NCBI RefSeq assembly: GCF_900114185.1
Contig: NZ_FOSE01000002.1
Span: 249,909-313,908 of the forward strand
DNA length: 64,000 bases
DNA from: Cellulomonas sp. KH9
Lineage (GTDB): Bacteria > Actinomycetota > Actinomycetes > Actinomycetales > Cellulomonadaceae
Reading direction: 5' to 3'
Shown one piece after another: positions 18,270 through 26,920 of the stretch. How positions within the stretch are numbered: position 1 is the stretch's first letter; each line of letters starts with the position of its first letter. The position numbers and the translations under genes were made by a program. The notes below the pieces were generated by a model, which saw only the letters and a program-made list of their open reading frames with translations, ran no database searches and was not told where the DNA came from.

Positions 18270-19889
18270 GTGAGCTCGACCCTGTACCGGCACGGCGTCG
18301 TGCACTCCCCGGCCGACCCCTTCGCCGAAGCGCTCCTCGTCGAGAACGGGGTCGTCGCCTGGCTCGGCTCCGACGACACGGCCGACGGCCTGGTCGCCGG
18401 CGTCGACGAGGTGGTCGAGCTGGGCGGTGCGCTGGTCGCGCCCGCGTTCGTGGACGCGCACGTGCACCTGCTCGAGACCGCCCTCGCGGCGGCCGGCCTG
18501 GACCTGACCGGCGCCGACCTGCCCGGCGTCCTGGACGCCGTCGCGGCCGTCGCCGCGCAGCGCGGGGCGGGCGACCGCCGCGTCGTGCACGGCACCGGCT
18601 GGGACGAGGGTGCGTGGCCCGAGGGCCGGCCGCCGACCCGCGCCGAGCTCGATGCCGCGGGGCAGGGTCTGCCCGTGTACCTCGCGCGGGTGGACGTGCA
18701 CTCGGCGGTGGTGTCGAGCGCGCTGGCCGACCTGGCCGGCCTGCGGGACCTTCCCGGGTGGTCGCAGGACGGCCTGGTGGTCGGCGCCGCGCACCACGCA
18801 GCCCGCGACGTCGCGCTCGCGGTCGACGCGCGCGAGCGCACCGCGCTGTACCGGGACGCGCTGCGGCGTGCCGCGGCCGCCGGGATCGTCGCGGTGCACG
18901 AGCAGTCGGCGCCCCACGTCGACACCCGTGACGGGCTGCGCGAGCTGCTGACCACGACCGCGGACGCGGCGTCCGCCCTGCCGCTGGTCGTGGGCTACCG
19001 CGCCGAGGCGTGCGTCACGGTCGACGACGCGCGGGCGCTGCTGGCCGACCTGCCCGGGCTGACGGGCATCGGCGGCGACCTCAACGTCGACGGCTCCCTG
19101 GGCTCGCGCACGGCCGCCCTGCGCCACCCGTACGCCGACGCGCCGGGGACGTCCGGGACCCTGCACCTGACGGCCGAGCAGATCGCGAACCACGTCACGG
19201 CCGTGACGCGCGCCGGGTCGCAGGCAGGTTTCCACGTCATCGGGGACCGCGCCCTGGACGAGCTGCTGCTGGGGCTGCGGGCCGCGGCGGACGTGGAGGG
19301 CTCGGCGGCGATCGCCGCCGCCGGCCACCGCATCGAGCACGCCGAGATGGTCGACGCCCACTCGCTCGCGCAGATCCTGCTGCTGGGCCTGCGCCTGTCG
19401 GTGCAGCCGGCGTTCGACGCGACGTGGGGTGGCCCCGACGGCATGTACGCCGCTCGGTTGGGCCGGGGCAGGGCGGCGGCGCTGAACCCGTTCGCGGACC
19501 TCGCGGCCGCCGGTGTGCCGCTCGCCCTGGGGTCGGACACACCCGTCACCCCGTTCGACCCCTGGGGCGGTGTGCGGGCCGCGTCGGCGCACCGCCAGGC
19601 CGACCAGCGCATCAGCGTGCGGGCTGCGTTCCGGGCCGCGACCCGCGGCGGCTGGCGGTTGGCCGGGCTGGACCACAGCGGTGCCGGCGAGCTGCGGGTC
19701 GGTGCGCCCGCGCACCTGGCGGTGTGGCAGGCGGAGCACCTCGTGGTCCAGGCGTCGCGCACGTCGACGTGGAGCGCGGACGCGCGCGCCGGGAGCCCGC
19801 TGCTGCCGGACCTCGGCCCCGACGAGCCCGCACCGCAGTGCCTGCGCACGGTGCGCGCGGGTGTCGTCCTGCACGACACCCTGGGCTGA
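18270..19889 (+). CDS. YtcJ-like metal-dependent amidohydrolase
   Basis: The 539-residue protein is of the Amidohydro_3/YtcJ class, cytoplasmic metal hydrolases acting on amide or related bonds of unknown substrates. It shows the metal-binding DAHVHL (about residues 63-68), GDLNVDGSLGSRTAAL, a later HVIGDRALDE segment, AGHRIEHAEMVD with metal-ligand histidine, and LALGSDTPVTPFDPWGG near the C-terminus. It stands alone between helY and the lnt leader region with its own hexamer, so neighbours give no clue to the substrate. Confidence 0.88.
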   Translation: MSSTLYRHGVVHSPADPFAEALLVENGVVAWLGSDDTADGLVAGVDEVVELGGALVAPAFVDAHVHLLETALAAAGLDLTGADLPGVLDAVAAVAAQRGAGDRRVVHGTGWDEGAWPEGRPPTRAELDAAGQGLPVYLARVDVHSAVVSSALADLAGLRDLPGWSQDGLVVGAAHHAARDVALAVDARERTALYRDALRRAAAAGIVAVHEQSAPHVDTRDGLRELLTTTADAASALPLVVGYRAEACVTVDDARALLADLPGLTGIGGDLNVDGSLGSRTAALRHPYADAPGTSGTLHLTAEQIANHVTAVTRAGSQAGFHVIGDRALDELLLGLRAAADVEGSAAIAAAGHRIEHAEMVDAHSLAQILLLGLRLSVQPAFDATWGGPDGMYAARLGRGRAAALNPFADLAAAGVPLALGSDTPVTPFDPWGGVRAASAHRQADQRISVRAAFRAATRGGWRLAGLDHSGAGELRVGAPAHLAVWQAEHLVVQASRTSTWSADARAGSPLLPDLGPDEPAPQCLRTVRAGVVLHDTLG

Positions 19890-20111
19890 CTGTGAGGGTT
19901 GTGCCCGCGGCCCGGCGCGGCGGCAGCGGGCTGCGGACGTCACGCCGGGGGACGCCCCGGGTGAAGAACGGCGCCGGTCGCGCAGCCGGTGAACCGTCCA
20001 GATCACGGCCGTGGCCGACACGCGGGCGACACGCCGCACGGGGGCAGCGTGCGGGCAGCGGCACACCCGTGCTGGCCTGCGCCGATCTCCCTGACCTGGC
20101 CGTTCGTCCCC

Positions 20112-20139
20112 TTGACAGGGTCGGTCAGACGGGTAGTTT
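20112..20139 (+). promoter_or_regulatory. Consensus-like promoter with no adjacent ORF
   Basis: TTGACA at 20112-20117, a 16-base spacer and TAGTTT at 20134-20139. It is the best -35/-10 pair I found in the window, yet no start codon with a ribosome binding site follows; the next gene is lnt, 225 bases on. Confidence 0.6.
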
Positions 20140-20159
20140 CGCAGTGGCCCGTCGTTGCG

Positions 20160-20197
20160 GGCACCGGAGGGGGACCCACGAGCCACTGACCGGTGCC
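20160..20197 (+). other. Stem-loop in the lnt upstream transcript
   Basis: GGCACCGG (20160-20167) and CCGGTGCC (20190-20197) form a perfect 8-bp stem with a 22-base loop holding AGGGGGACCCACGAGCC. A second near-palindrome, CGGTC-C-GAGCTC-C-GACCG, follows directly. Candidate small RNA or leader structure. Confidence 0.4.
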
Positions 20198-20352
20198 GCA
20201 CGGTCCGAGCTCCGACCGGGTCCGCGCGCTCAACAGAAAACGGCAGGACTCGTCCTCGCCGGTACGAAGGGCGCGCGGGCCGGTCGGTCGGGCCGGCCGT
20301 GCGGTCCCCGGTCCCATCCGGGGCGCGGACGAGGCACCTGCGCAGGCTGACG

Positions 20353-20358
20353 TACCCT
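20353..20358 (+). promoter_or_regulatory. Leaderless-type -10 hexamer of lnt
   Basis: TACCCT ends 6 bases before GTG 20365, giving lnt a second, leaderless promoter besides the one at 20112. Confidence 0.5.
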
Positions 20359-20364
20359 GCTGCG

Positions 20365-21933
20365 GTGCCCGTCCCACCGTCCGCCCGCTGGCTGACGCTC
20401 GTCCTGGCCGCCGCGGGCGGCCTGATCACGCGCCTCGCCTTCCCGGACCCCGGCCTGTCCCTGCTGGCACCCGTGGGCATGGCCCTGCTGTACCTGGCGC
20501 TGCGCCGCGACTCCGCGGCCTGGAACGCCCTGGTCGGCCTCGTGTGGGGCCTGACGTGCTTCGGCCCCATGATCACGTGGGCGAACGACGCCGTCGGGCC
20601 CGTCCCGTGGCTGGCGCTGACGGTGTTCGAGGCGGGCTACGTGGCACTGTTCGGCGCCGCGTGGGCGTGGGCCCGGCGCGGTCACGCCGTGTGGCGCAGC
20701 GGCGCGTGGCAGCTCGCGGCGTTCGTCGTGCTGTGGGTCGGCGTCGAGGAGCTGCGCTCCGCCTGGCCGTTCGGGGGCTTCCCGTGGGGTCGGCTGGCCT
20801 TCTCGCAGGCCGACTCCTCGCTGTCCGCGTACATGTGGCTCGGCGGCACCCCGCTGCTCAGCGGCGTCGTCGCGGCACTCGGCGTGCTGCTGGGCCGGGC
20901 CGTGCTCGCGGCGGGCCAGGTCGCCCTGGGCCGGACCGTCGGTGCCCTGGCGGCCGGTGGGGCCCTCGTCGTCGGGTCCCTGCTCATCCCGCTCGACACG
21001 GTCGCGCAGCAGGGGACGCTGCGGGTCGGCGCCGTGCAGGGTAACGTGCCCGAACCCGGCAAGCTCGACGCGTTCGGTGAGCGCCGCCAGGTCCTCGACA
21101 ACCACGTCGCCGGCACCCGGGCGCTGCTCGAGGACGTGCAGCCGGGCGACCTGGACCTCGTGCTCTGGCCCGAGAACGGCACCGACATCGACCCGCAGGT
21201 CGACGCCGAGGCCGCAGGACTCATCGACGGCGTCGCGCAGGAGGTGGGTGCACCGCTGCTCGTCGGGACCGTGGAGTACCCCGACTCCGGTGGCCGGTAC
21301 AACACGGCGCTGCTGTGGCAGCCGGGGGAGGGGCCCGTGGCCCGGTACTCCAAGCAGCGGCCCGCGCCGTTCGCCGAGTACATCCCCCTGCGCTCGTTCG
21401 TGCGGCACTTCTCGGACGCCGTCGACCTGGTGTCGCGCGACATGCTGCCCGGCACCGAGCCCGGCGTCATCCCGCTCGAGTCGCCCCGCCTGGGCCGCAC
21501 GGTCGTCGTGGGGGACGTGATCTGCTTCGAGGTGGCGTACGACGCCATCGTCCGCGAGGCGGTCACCGAGGGTGGCGAGCTGCTCGTCGTGCAGACCAAC
21601 AACGCGTCGTTCGGGTGGTCCGACGAGTCCACGCAGCAGCTGGCGATGTCCCGGCTGCGCGCGATCGAGCACGGGCGGGCGACGGTCCAGATCTCGACCG
21701 TCGGCGTGAGCGCGGTCATCGAGCCCAACGGTGTCGTCACGCAGCGCACGGAGCTGTTCACGGACGCCCAGATGATCGCGAACCTGCCGCTGCGCGACTC
21801 CCTGACGCCCGCGACGCGGGCGGGTGACCGGCCCGCCCTGGTCGCCGACGTGCTCGCCGTGTGGGTGGTCCTGGCGGGCATGGTGGGCGCAGCCCGGCTG
21901 CCGCGGGCCGAACGGCCCGACGGCCCCGCCTGA
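20365..21933 (+). CDS. lnt: Apolipoprotein N-acyltransferase
   Basis: Lnt adds the third acyl chain to the N-terminal cysteine of lipoproteins in the membrane. The 522-residue protein has about six N-terminal membrane spans (residues about 10-215) and then a nitrilase-like periplasmic domain. The catalytic triad is visible: Glu in LWPENGTD, Lys in RYSKQRPAPFAEYIPL and Cys in VGDVICFEVAYD. The substrate segment VQTNNASFGWSDESTQQLAM is also present, and a last membrane span follows near the C-terminus. The GTG is chosen because a TACCCT hexamer lies 6 bases upstream and the first membrane helix begins soon after. Confidence 0.94.
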   Translation: MPVPPSARWLTLVLAAAGGLITRLAFPDPGLSLLAPVGMALLYLALRRDSAAWNALVGLVWGLTCFGPMITWANDAVGPVPWLALTVFEAGYVALFGAAWAWARRGHAVWRSGAWQLAAFVVLWVGVEELRSAWPFGGFPWGRLAFSQADSSLSAYMWLGGTPLLSGVVAALGVLLGRAVLAAGQVALGRTVGALAAGGALVVGSLLIPLDTVAQQGTLRVGAVQGNVPEPGKLDAFGERRQVLDNHVAGTRALLEDVQPGDLDLVLWPENGTDIDPQVDAEAAGLIDGVAQEVGAPLLVGTVEYPDSGGRYNTALLWQPGEGPVARYSKQRPAPFAEYIPLRSFVRHFSDAVDLVSRDMLPGTEPGVIPLESPRLGRTVVVGDVICFEVAYDAIVREAVTEGGELLVVQTNNASFGWSDESTQQLAMSRLRAIEHGRATVQISTVGVSAVIEPNGVVTQRTELFTDAQMIANLPLRDSLTPATRAGDRPALVADVLAVWVVLAGMVGAARLPRAERPDGPA

Positions 21934-22034
21934 CGCCCGCCACCCAGGCTCCCCAGGCCGGCCCCGCCGTCGGGAGCGGCTGCCGCGCCGGGGCGTCCGT
22001 CTCCCCCGGGGGCTCACCGCCGGGGCCGGACAGC

Positions 22035-22066
22035 ACGACGCCCCGGTGTCTCCACCGGGGCGTCGT
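22035..22066. terminator. Bidirectional hairpin between lnt and rbpA
   Basis: ACGACGCCCCGGTG (22035-22048) and CACCGGGGCGTCGT (22053-22066) form a perfect 14-bp stem with a TCTC loop between convergent genes. There is no T-tract, as is usual for actinobacterial terminators. Confidence 0.75.
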
Positions 22067-22087
22067 CGGGTTGTGCGGTGCGCGCCG

Positions 22088-22432
22088 TCAGGCGCTGCGG
22101 CGCAGCTTGCCCGCGCGCAGCAGGCCCAGGCGCTCGTCGAGCAGCTCCTGCAGCTCGTTCACCGTGCGCCGCTCCAGGAGCATGTCCCAGTGCGTGCGCG
22201 GGGGCTTGCCGGTCTTCGCCTCGGGCTGTGCCGCGTCGCGCAGCAGAGCCTCGGCGCCGCAGCGGCACTCCCAGACCACCGGCACGTCCGCCTCGACGGA
22301 GAACGGCAGGATGATGGTGTGGCCGTTGGGGCAGTCGTAGTGCGCCTGGAGCCGAGGGGCGAAGTCGACGCCCTCCTCGGTCTCCATGCTGTGGGACCCG
22401 ATGCGCATGCCGCGCAGGGACCTGTTGGCCAT
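22088..22432 (-). CDS. rbpA: RNA polymerase-binding protein RbpA
   Basis: RbpA is the actinobacterial factor that binds RNA polymerase and principal sigma factors and stabilises the open complex. The 114-residue product begins MANRSLRGMRIGSHSMETE and has the core beta domain with YDCPNGH and VWECRCG, then the C-terminal sigma-interaction helices (THWDMLLERRTVNELQELLD). A TTGACA lies on the minus strand at 22523-22518, but no good -10 stands at the right spacing. It is monocistronic and faces away from the next gene. Confidence 0.95.
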   Translation of the reverse strand: MANRSLRGMRIGSHSMETEEGVDFAPRLQAHYDCPNGHTIILPFSVEADVPVVWECRCGAEALLRDAAQPEAKTGKPPRTHWDMLLERRTVNELQELLDERLGLLRAGKLRRSA

Positions 22433-22794
22433 GTGGACCTCCGTGCCGTGTCGTCCCGGCGGACCCGCTCGTGGTGGGCCCCGCCAGATCGTGTGTCGAA
22501 TCGTTCTGCTACCTGACTGTCAACGTGGCCGGGGACCCCGGTGTTCCGGCCGACCGTGAAGGTCTGGTGAACACCCCTCGGTGCGGTGCCCGCACGTCGT
22601 GGTGGAGACCCACCCTGTCAGGTCCCGGCGCGCGTCGCGCGTCGGGGGAGGGCCGGACGGGGGACGGCCGCAGCCCGGTCGGCGACGTGACCCGCGACCC
22701 GCAGCAGGGAGCTGCGTTGCGACCTGCGGTGCGCTCCTGGCCGGCCGGGCCCGTCCCGCGGCGCGCGGATCGACCGGTCCCTAGGGTGGGGCGC
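22433..22794. other. 362-base divergent spacer between rbpA and an aldo/keto reductase
   Basis: No gene is seen. The rbpA side is relatively A/T-rich around 22490-22525 and holds a minus-strand TTGACA, so the rbpA promoter is probably there. GGCCGG (22527-22532) and CCGGCC (22546-22551) form a short inverted repeat. The right end holds the reductase promoter hexamer. Confidence 0.4.
22782..22787 (+). promoter_or_regulatory. Leaderless-type -10 hexamer of the aldo/keto reductase gene
   Basis: TAGGGT ends 7 bases before ATG 22795; this decides the start against upstream in-frame codons. Confidence 0.55.
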
Positions 22795-23748
22795 ATGACG
22801 ATGACGTACCGCCGGCTGGGCGACAGCGGACTGACGGTCTCCACGGCCGGCCTCGGGTGCAACACGTTCGGTGCGACGCTGGATCCCGCGGGCGTCGGGG
22901 CGGTGGTCACGGCCGCGCTCGATGCGGGCGTCACCCTGTTCGACACCGCCGACGTGTACGGGGGAGTACCGGGGCAGAGCGAGGAGCTGCTGGGCGCCGC
23001 GCTGCGGGGCCGGCGCGACGACGTCGTCGTGGCCACGAAGTTCGGGATGGACGTGCGCGGGCTGCACGGCGCCGACTGGGGCGCGCGCGGGTCCCGGCGG
23101 TACGTCCGCCGGGCGATCGAGGGCTCGCTGCGCCGGCTGGGGACGGATCACGTCGACCTGTACCAGCTGCACGCACCCGACCCCGGCACCCCGGTCGAGG
23201 AGACGCTGGCCGCGCTGCACGAGCTCGTCGTCGAGGGCAAGGTCCGGTACCTGGGGTCCTCCAACCTCGCGGCCTGGCAGGTGGTCGACGCCGACTGGGT
23301 GGCCCGGTCCGCCGGCACGACCCCGTTCGTCTCCGCCCAGAACCGGTACAACCTGCTGGACCGCGAGGCCGAGGCCGAGCTCGTGCCGGCGGCGGAGCAC
23401 GTGGGCGTCGGCCTCCTGCCGTACGTCCCGCTCGCGTCCGGCCTGCTGACGGGCAAGTACCGCCGCGGCGAGGCAGCGCCCGTGGGCAGCCGGCTGGCGC
23501 GCATGCCGCATCGGCTGGCCGCGGCCGACTTCGACCGCATCGAGGCGCTCGCCGCGCTCGCCGCCGACTGGGGGGTCGACCTGCCCACCGTCGCGCTCGG
23601 TGGCCTGGCCGCCCAGCCGGCCGTGGCATCGATCATCTCCGGTGCCCGCACGCCCGAGCAGGTGCGTGCCAACGTGGCCGCGGCCCTGTGGGAGCCGACG
23701 CTCGAGCAGCTCGCCGCCATCGACGAGGCCGCGCCCGGTCCCGTCTGA
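22795..23748 (+). CDS. Aldo/keto reductase
   Basis: The protein is an NADPH-dependent oxidoreductase of the aldo/keto reductase superfamily with a TIM-barrel fold. The 317-residue sequence begins MTYRRLGDSGLTVS and has the catalytic Asp and Tyr in LFDTADVYGG and the catalytic Lys in VVATKFGMD. Further blocks are HVDLYQLHAPDP, VRYLGSSNLAAWQ and the cofactor-binding end SIISGARTPEQVRANV. It resembles the subgroup acting on small aldehydes or sugars; the substrate cannot be read from the sequence. The gene stands alone with its own promoter. Confidence 0.9.
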   Translation: MTMTYRRLGDSGLTVSTAGLGCNTFGATLDPAGVGAVVTAALDAGVTLFDTADVYGGVPGQSEELLGAALRGRRDDVVVATKFGMDVRGLHGADWGARGSRRYVRRAIEGSLRRLGTDHVDLYQLHAPDPGTPVEETLAALHELVVEGKVRYLGSSNLAAWQVVDADWVARSAGTTPFVSAQNRYNLLDREAEAELVPAAEHVGVGLLPYVPLASGLLTGKYRRGEAAPVGSRLARMPHRLAAADFDRIEALAALAADWGVDLPTVALGGLAAQPAVASIISGARTPEQVRANVAAALWEPTLEQLAAIDEAAPGPV

Positions 23749-23781
23749 CGAGCGGCAGCGCGCAGGCGTCACGGGTCGACC

Positions 23782-24234
23782 TCACGGGCCGAGCACGCGT
23801 GCGCGGTGCTCGCCGATCGCGACCACGGCGCTGAGCCGCACACCGTGGTCCGCGGTGGTCGTACGCAGGGCGTGCTCCCACGCACGCTCCAGGGACCCGC
23901 GGTCGCCGCCGGCGGCCCGCACGACGGCCACCGCCACCGACCCGCCGGGCGCGTCGTGCCTGAGGATGTCCGCCATCGCGACCACCACCTGCCGGACCTG
24001 CGCCGGGTCGGGGTGCAGGGGGATGCCGACGAGCGGCAGCACGACCGGCAGCATCCTGCCGTCCGCGTCGAGCAGCACGAGCCACAGCGCCGGCGGACCG
24101 GCCCGCTCGGGCCCGACGAGCGACAGCATCACCGCGAGGATGTCGTCGACGTCGCGCAACGGGTGCGCGGGCAGCACGGGCAGGTCGTCGTCGGGGCCGG
24201 GGGCGGCCCAGCCGGCCGTGTCGGGCGTGTCCAT
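23782..24234 (-). CDS. Hypothetical protein
   Basis: The 150-residue protein has an acidic Pro-rich N-terminus, an alternating hydrophobic stretch (LWLVLLDADGRMLPVVLP, about 50-67) suggesting a beta-sheet core, then helices. No membrane helix, catalytic motif or known family was recognised. It is faintly like DUF4192-type actinobacterial proteins in having DDILAVMLSLVGPE, but the match is too weak to use. It lies convergent to the aldo/keto reductase gene. Codon use (G/C third positions) supports it as a real gene. Confidence 0.6.
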   Translation of the reverse strand: MDTPDTAGWAAPGPDDDLPVLPAHPLRDVDDILAVMLSLVGPERAGPPALWLVLLDADGRMLPVVLPLVGIPLHPDPAQVRQVVVAMADILRHDAPGGSVAVAVVRAAGGDRGSLERAWEHALRTTTADHGVRLSAVVAIGEHRARVLGP

Positions 24235-24445
24235 GCCTCGACCCTGGGGGCGCGGCGCGGGGTGCGGGCGCGCCGCACGACCGGTCGTGGACACGGCACG
24301 GTGGCACCGGGTCTGTGGTCGGTTCGGGGCGCACCCGTGCGGCGGGCCGCGGTGGGCGTGCACGGGACTCGTCACGGGGGGACGATCGGCACGTCGGCCG
24401 TCGGGCTTGACGTCCACGGCTCCCGCACCCGCCGGCGGCGGGGGA

Positions 24446-25906
24446 TCAGACCCCGCCCAGCGGCCGCACGCGGATCCCGAACTCGCGGCGCAGCGCCCGC
24501 CGCGCCGCGAACCACCCGCCCAGCCCGTGCACCCCGGGCCCCGGCGGTGTGGCGGCCGAGCACAGGTAGACACCGTCGGCACCGGTCGCGTACGGGTCCG
24601 CCGCCGCCGTGGGGCGCGCCAGGACCTGCCGCAGGCTCACGGCACCGGCGGCGATGTCCCCGCCGACGTAGTTGGCGTTGTGGTCCGCCATGCGCGCCGC
24701 CGGGACGCACCGGGACGTGACGACGACGTCCCGGAACCCCGGTGCGTACCGCTCGATGTGGCGGGTGACCGCTTCCGTCACGTCCACGTCGGAGCCCGCG
24801 GGGACGTGCGCGTACGTCCACAGCGGCCGCAACCCGCCCCGCACCCGCCCGGGATCGACCGTGGCCGGGTCGCTGACCAGGCACATCGGTAGCTCGGCGT
24901 GGCGTCCGGCATGCACCTCGGCCTCGGCGCGCACCATCTGCGCGCGCGTACCGCCCACGTGGACCGTGCCGGCCCGGGCCACGTCGGGATGCGCCCAGGG
25001 CACCGGCCCGGACAGGACGAAGTCGACCTTGGCGGCACCGTCGCCGTACCGGTACCGCTCCAGCGCCGCGCGCCGCCCCGGGGCCAGCTCGTCACCGAGG
25101 ACCTCGACGAGGGTGCGCGGCGTGGTGTCGAACAGGACGCACCGGGCGTCCGGCAGGTCACGGCGACTGCGCACCGGGTGGTCGGTCACGACCGTGCCGC
25201 CGTGGGCGATCAGGTCCTCGACCAGGGCGGCGACGATCGCGCCGGACCCACCGCGGGGGATCGGCCAGCCCTGCCCGGCATGCGCGAGGGACGCCAGCAG
25301 CAGCGCGGTCCCGGCGGCGGCCGGGCTGGGCAGGGGAGTGATGGCGTGCGCGGCGACGCCCGTCAGCAGCGCGGGCGCGACCTCGTCGCGGAACCGCAGG
25401 CCCCACGCGGCCGAGCCCTGCTCGAGCACCCCGAGCCCGAACCGCGCGGCCGTGCCGACGCCACCCGGGAGCAACCCGGTCGGGACGCTGCGCTTGTCAC
25501 CCAGCGCCACACGCACGACGTCGGACGCGTGACCGGCCAACCCACCGACGAGCGCGCGCCACGCGGGCCCGTCCGCGCCCAGGTCCGCCACCGTGCGCTC
25601 CAGGTCGTGCCACGCCACGCCGGCCCGGCCACCGGGCAGCGGCTGGGCGTACGACGCCTCCGGGACGAGCAGCTCGACACGGCGCTCCAGGCCGAACGCC
25701 CGGAAGAACGGTGACGCCCAGGCCATCGGGTGCACGGCGGAGCACACGTCGTGCACGAGGCCGTCGGCCAGCCCCAGGTCGAGCGTGCGCGCGCCGCCAC
25801 CCGCGGTCGGCTGGGCCTCGAGGACCGTGACGCCCAGCCCGGCACGCGCCATCGTCACGGCCGCGGCCAGTCCGTTCGGTCCCGAGCCGACGACGACGAC
25901 GTCCAC
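24446..25906 (-). CDS. FAD-dependent phytoene desaturase-like oxidoreductase
   Basis: The 486-residue protein belongs to the phytoene dehydrogenase/CrtI-like amine-oxidase fold. The N-terminal dinucleotide-binding motif reads VVVVGSGPNGLAAAVTMARA with Glu ending the second strand (VLEAQ). The C-terminal FAD-contact segment appears as GVYLCSAATPPGPGVHGLGG. No other carotenoid gene is nearby, so the substrate is unknown and it may act on another isoprenoid or a polyketide. The GTG start has AAGGGG 6 bases upstream. An A/T-rich palindrome 154 bases upstream is a candidate operator. Confidence 0.85.
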   Translation of the reverse strand: MDVVVVGSGPNGLAAAVTMARAGLGVTVLEAQPTAGGGARTLDLGLADGLVHDVCSAVHPMAWASPFFRAFGLERRVELLVPEASYAQPLPGGRAGVAWHDLERTVADLGADGPAWRALVGGLAGHASDVVRVALGDKRSVPTGLLPGGVGTAARFGLGVLEQGSAAWGLRFRDEVAPALLTGVAAHAITPLPSPAAAGTALLLASLAHAGQGWPIPRGGSGAIVAALVEDLIAHGGTVVTDHPVRSRRDLPDARCVLFDTTPRTLVEVLGDELAPGRRAALERYRYGDGAAKVDFVLSGPVPWAHPDVARAGTVHVGGTRAQMVRAEAEVHAGRHAELPMCLVSDPATVDPGRVRGGLRPLWTYAHVPAGSDVDVTEAVTRHIERYAPGFRDVVVTSRCVPAARMADHNANYVGGDIAAGAVSLRQVLARPTAAADPYATGADGVYLCSAATPPGPGVHGLGGWFAARRALRREFGIRVRPLGGV

Positions 25907-26059
25907 GGTGAGCCCCTTCGGGTCGACGTTTGACCCCGCGATTCAACCATCCCGGGCAGCCGGGGCCACCGGTGGTCGTGCGACGACGCCCGGCGCACGT
26001 GCACGGAGCGGCGCACCCGGCGGTGGCGGCCCCTTCCGAGGACGTGCGATCAAACGCCG

Positions 26060-26073
26060 ATAATGTGCATTAT
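26060..26073. promoter_or_regulatory. A/T-rich inverted repeat, candidate operator
   Basis: ATAATG-TG-CATTAT sits in an A/T-rich island (about 26048-26095) that stands out against its surroundings. On the minus strand CATTAT could be a -10 with TTCCGA 17 bases upstream, placing it at the promoter of the FAD enzyme gene at 25906. The arms are exact; their function is inferred. Confidence 0.45.
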
Positions 26074-26178
26074 GTCAGAACGTCGGAACCAAAAGCCCCC
26101 AGCGTCACCATGACGCCGCGCACCACGTCCCCTGCCGTCGGCCCGCTCCGGTCGCCCGGGTCGCCGCTGACGTGTCGC

Positions 26179-26697
26179 TCAGCGGCCGGCGAGCCCGAGG
26201 ACGTCCGTGCGCCGGACGTACCGTTCCTCGGTGCGCTGCGGGTCGCGCGGCAGCACCTGGCGCTCACCCGTGCGCTCGAAGCCGGCGCGCACGTACAGGT
26301 CGACGGCCGACGCGTTGTCGTCCACGACCCACAGCGAGACGGTCCGGGCCGCGTCGGCGGCACCGGCGCGCACCACGGCGTCCAGCAGCGACCAGCCGAT
26401 CCCGCGCCGACGCACCTCGGGTGCGACCCACAGCGACACGACGTGCCGGTCGTCGTCCGGCGAGCCCGGCTCCTGCACCAGCGACACCAGGCCGCGCGGC
26501 GTGCCCTGCTCGTCCAGGGCGACCCACGTCGGGCTCGTGCGCAGCCGCATGCGCCAGTGCGACTCGGCGAACAGCCCTTCGCGGGCCAGCGACGACCCGA
26601 ACGCGTCGGGTGACTCCCGCAGGGCCCGCAGCCGGATGTCGCGCACGGTCTGCCAGTCGTCCTCGTCGACGCGTCGGATCAGCACGCGTGCCAGCAT
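26179..26697 (-). CDS. GNAT family N-acetyltransferase
   Basis: This is a small acetyl-CoA-dependent acyltransferase of 172 residues. It has the N-terminal strand VLIRRVDEDDW, a PRGLVSLVQE strand and motif A VVSLWVAPEVRRRGIGWSLLDAVV, which binds the acetyl-CoA pyrophosphate (R-R-x-G-I-G here). The closing SLWVVDDNASAVDLYVRAGFERTG is typical of the family. ATG 26697 is preferred to GTG 26715, which would add six residues. The substrate is unknown and the gene is separate from its neighbours. Confidence 0.88.
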   Translation of the reverse strand: MLARVLIRRVDEDDWQTVRDIRLRALRESPDAFGSSLAREGLFAESHWRMRLRTSPTWVALDEQGTPRGLVSLVQEPGSPDDDRHVVSLWVAPEVRRRGIGWSLLDAVVRAGAADAARTVSLWVVDDNASAVDLYVRAGFERTGERQVLPRDPQRTEERYVRRTDVLGLAGR

Positions 26698-26731
26698 GCC
26701 CCATCCGCCGGGCACCGGTGTCGAGGCGCGC

Positions 26732-26920
26732 TCAACCGACCTCGCGGGCCGTCGGCTCGTCCGTGCGCGCGGTCCCCGCCTGCGGTGCGCCGTCTCCCCC
26801 GTGACCCGCCGCGTCGGGGACGGCGCGGGCGGCGTCGGCGACCTCCTCCTCGGGGCGCGGCGGGATCGTCTCGTCGTACTCGAGCTCGGGCACCTGCGTG
26901 TCGTCGAACGACTCGGTCAT
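26732..26920 (-). CDS. Small acidic hypothetical protein
   Basis: A 62-residue Asp/Glu-rich protein starting MTESFDDTQVPELEYDETIP. It has no hydrophobic segment and is likely disordered. The start is well supported by AAGGAGG (CCTCCTT at 26925-26931), one of the best Shine-Dalgarno sequences in the window, spaced 4 bases from ATG 26920. It lies 34 bases upstream of the GNAT gene on the same strand, so the two may share a transcript. No family was recognised. Confidence 0.65.
   Translation of the reverse strand: MTESFDDTQVPELEYDETIPPRPEEEVADAARAVPDAAGHGGDGAPQAGTARTDEPTAREVG

Larger units (their letters stand above)
19890..20364 (+). other. 475-base intergenic region with promoter and structured leader
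   Basis: No convincing gene is present. The first 220 bases show nothing beyond high GC. At 20112-20139 lies a near-perfect sigma-70 type promoter, followed by about 225 bases of untranslated sequence with strong inverted repeats (20160-20197 and near 20200-20218). It ends at the separate leaderless promoter of lnt. It may encode a small RNA or a regulated lnt leader. Confidence 0.5.

Noticed and set aside
20140-20230. Possible c-di-AMP (ydaO) riboswitch upstream of lnt, suggested by GGGGGACCCACGAGCC
   Set aside because: The later conserved blocks (GGGGTGAA and the ACAGCTAACCTCGTAGGCG-type 3' end) are missing and lnt is not a typical target gene.
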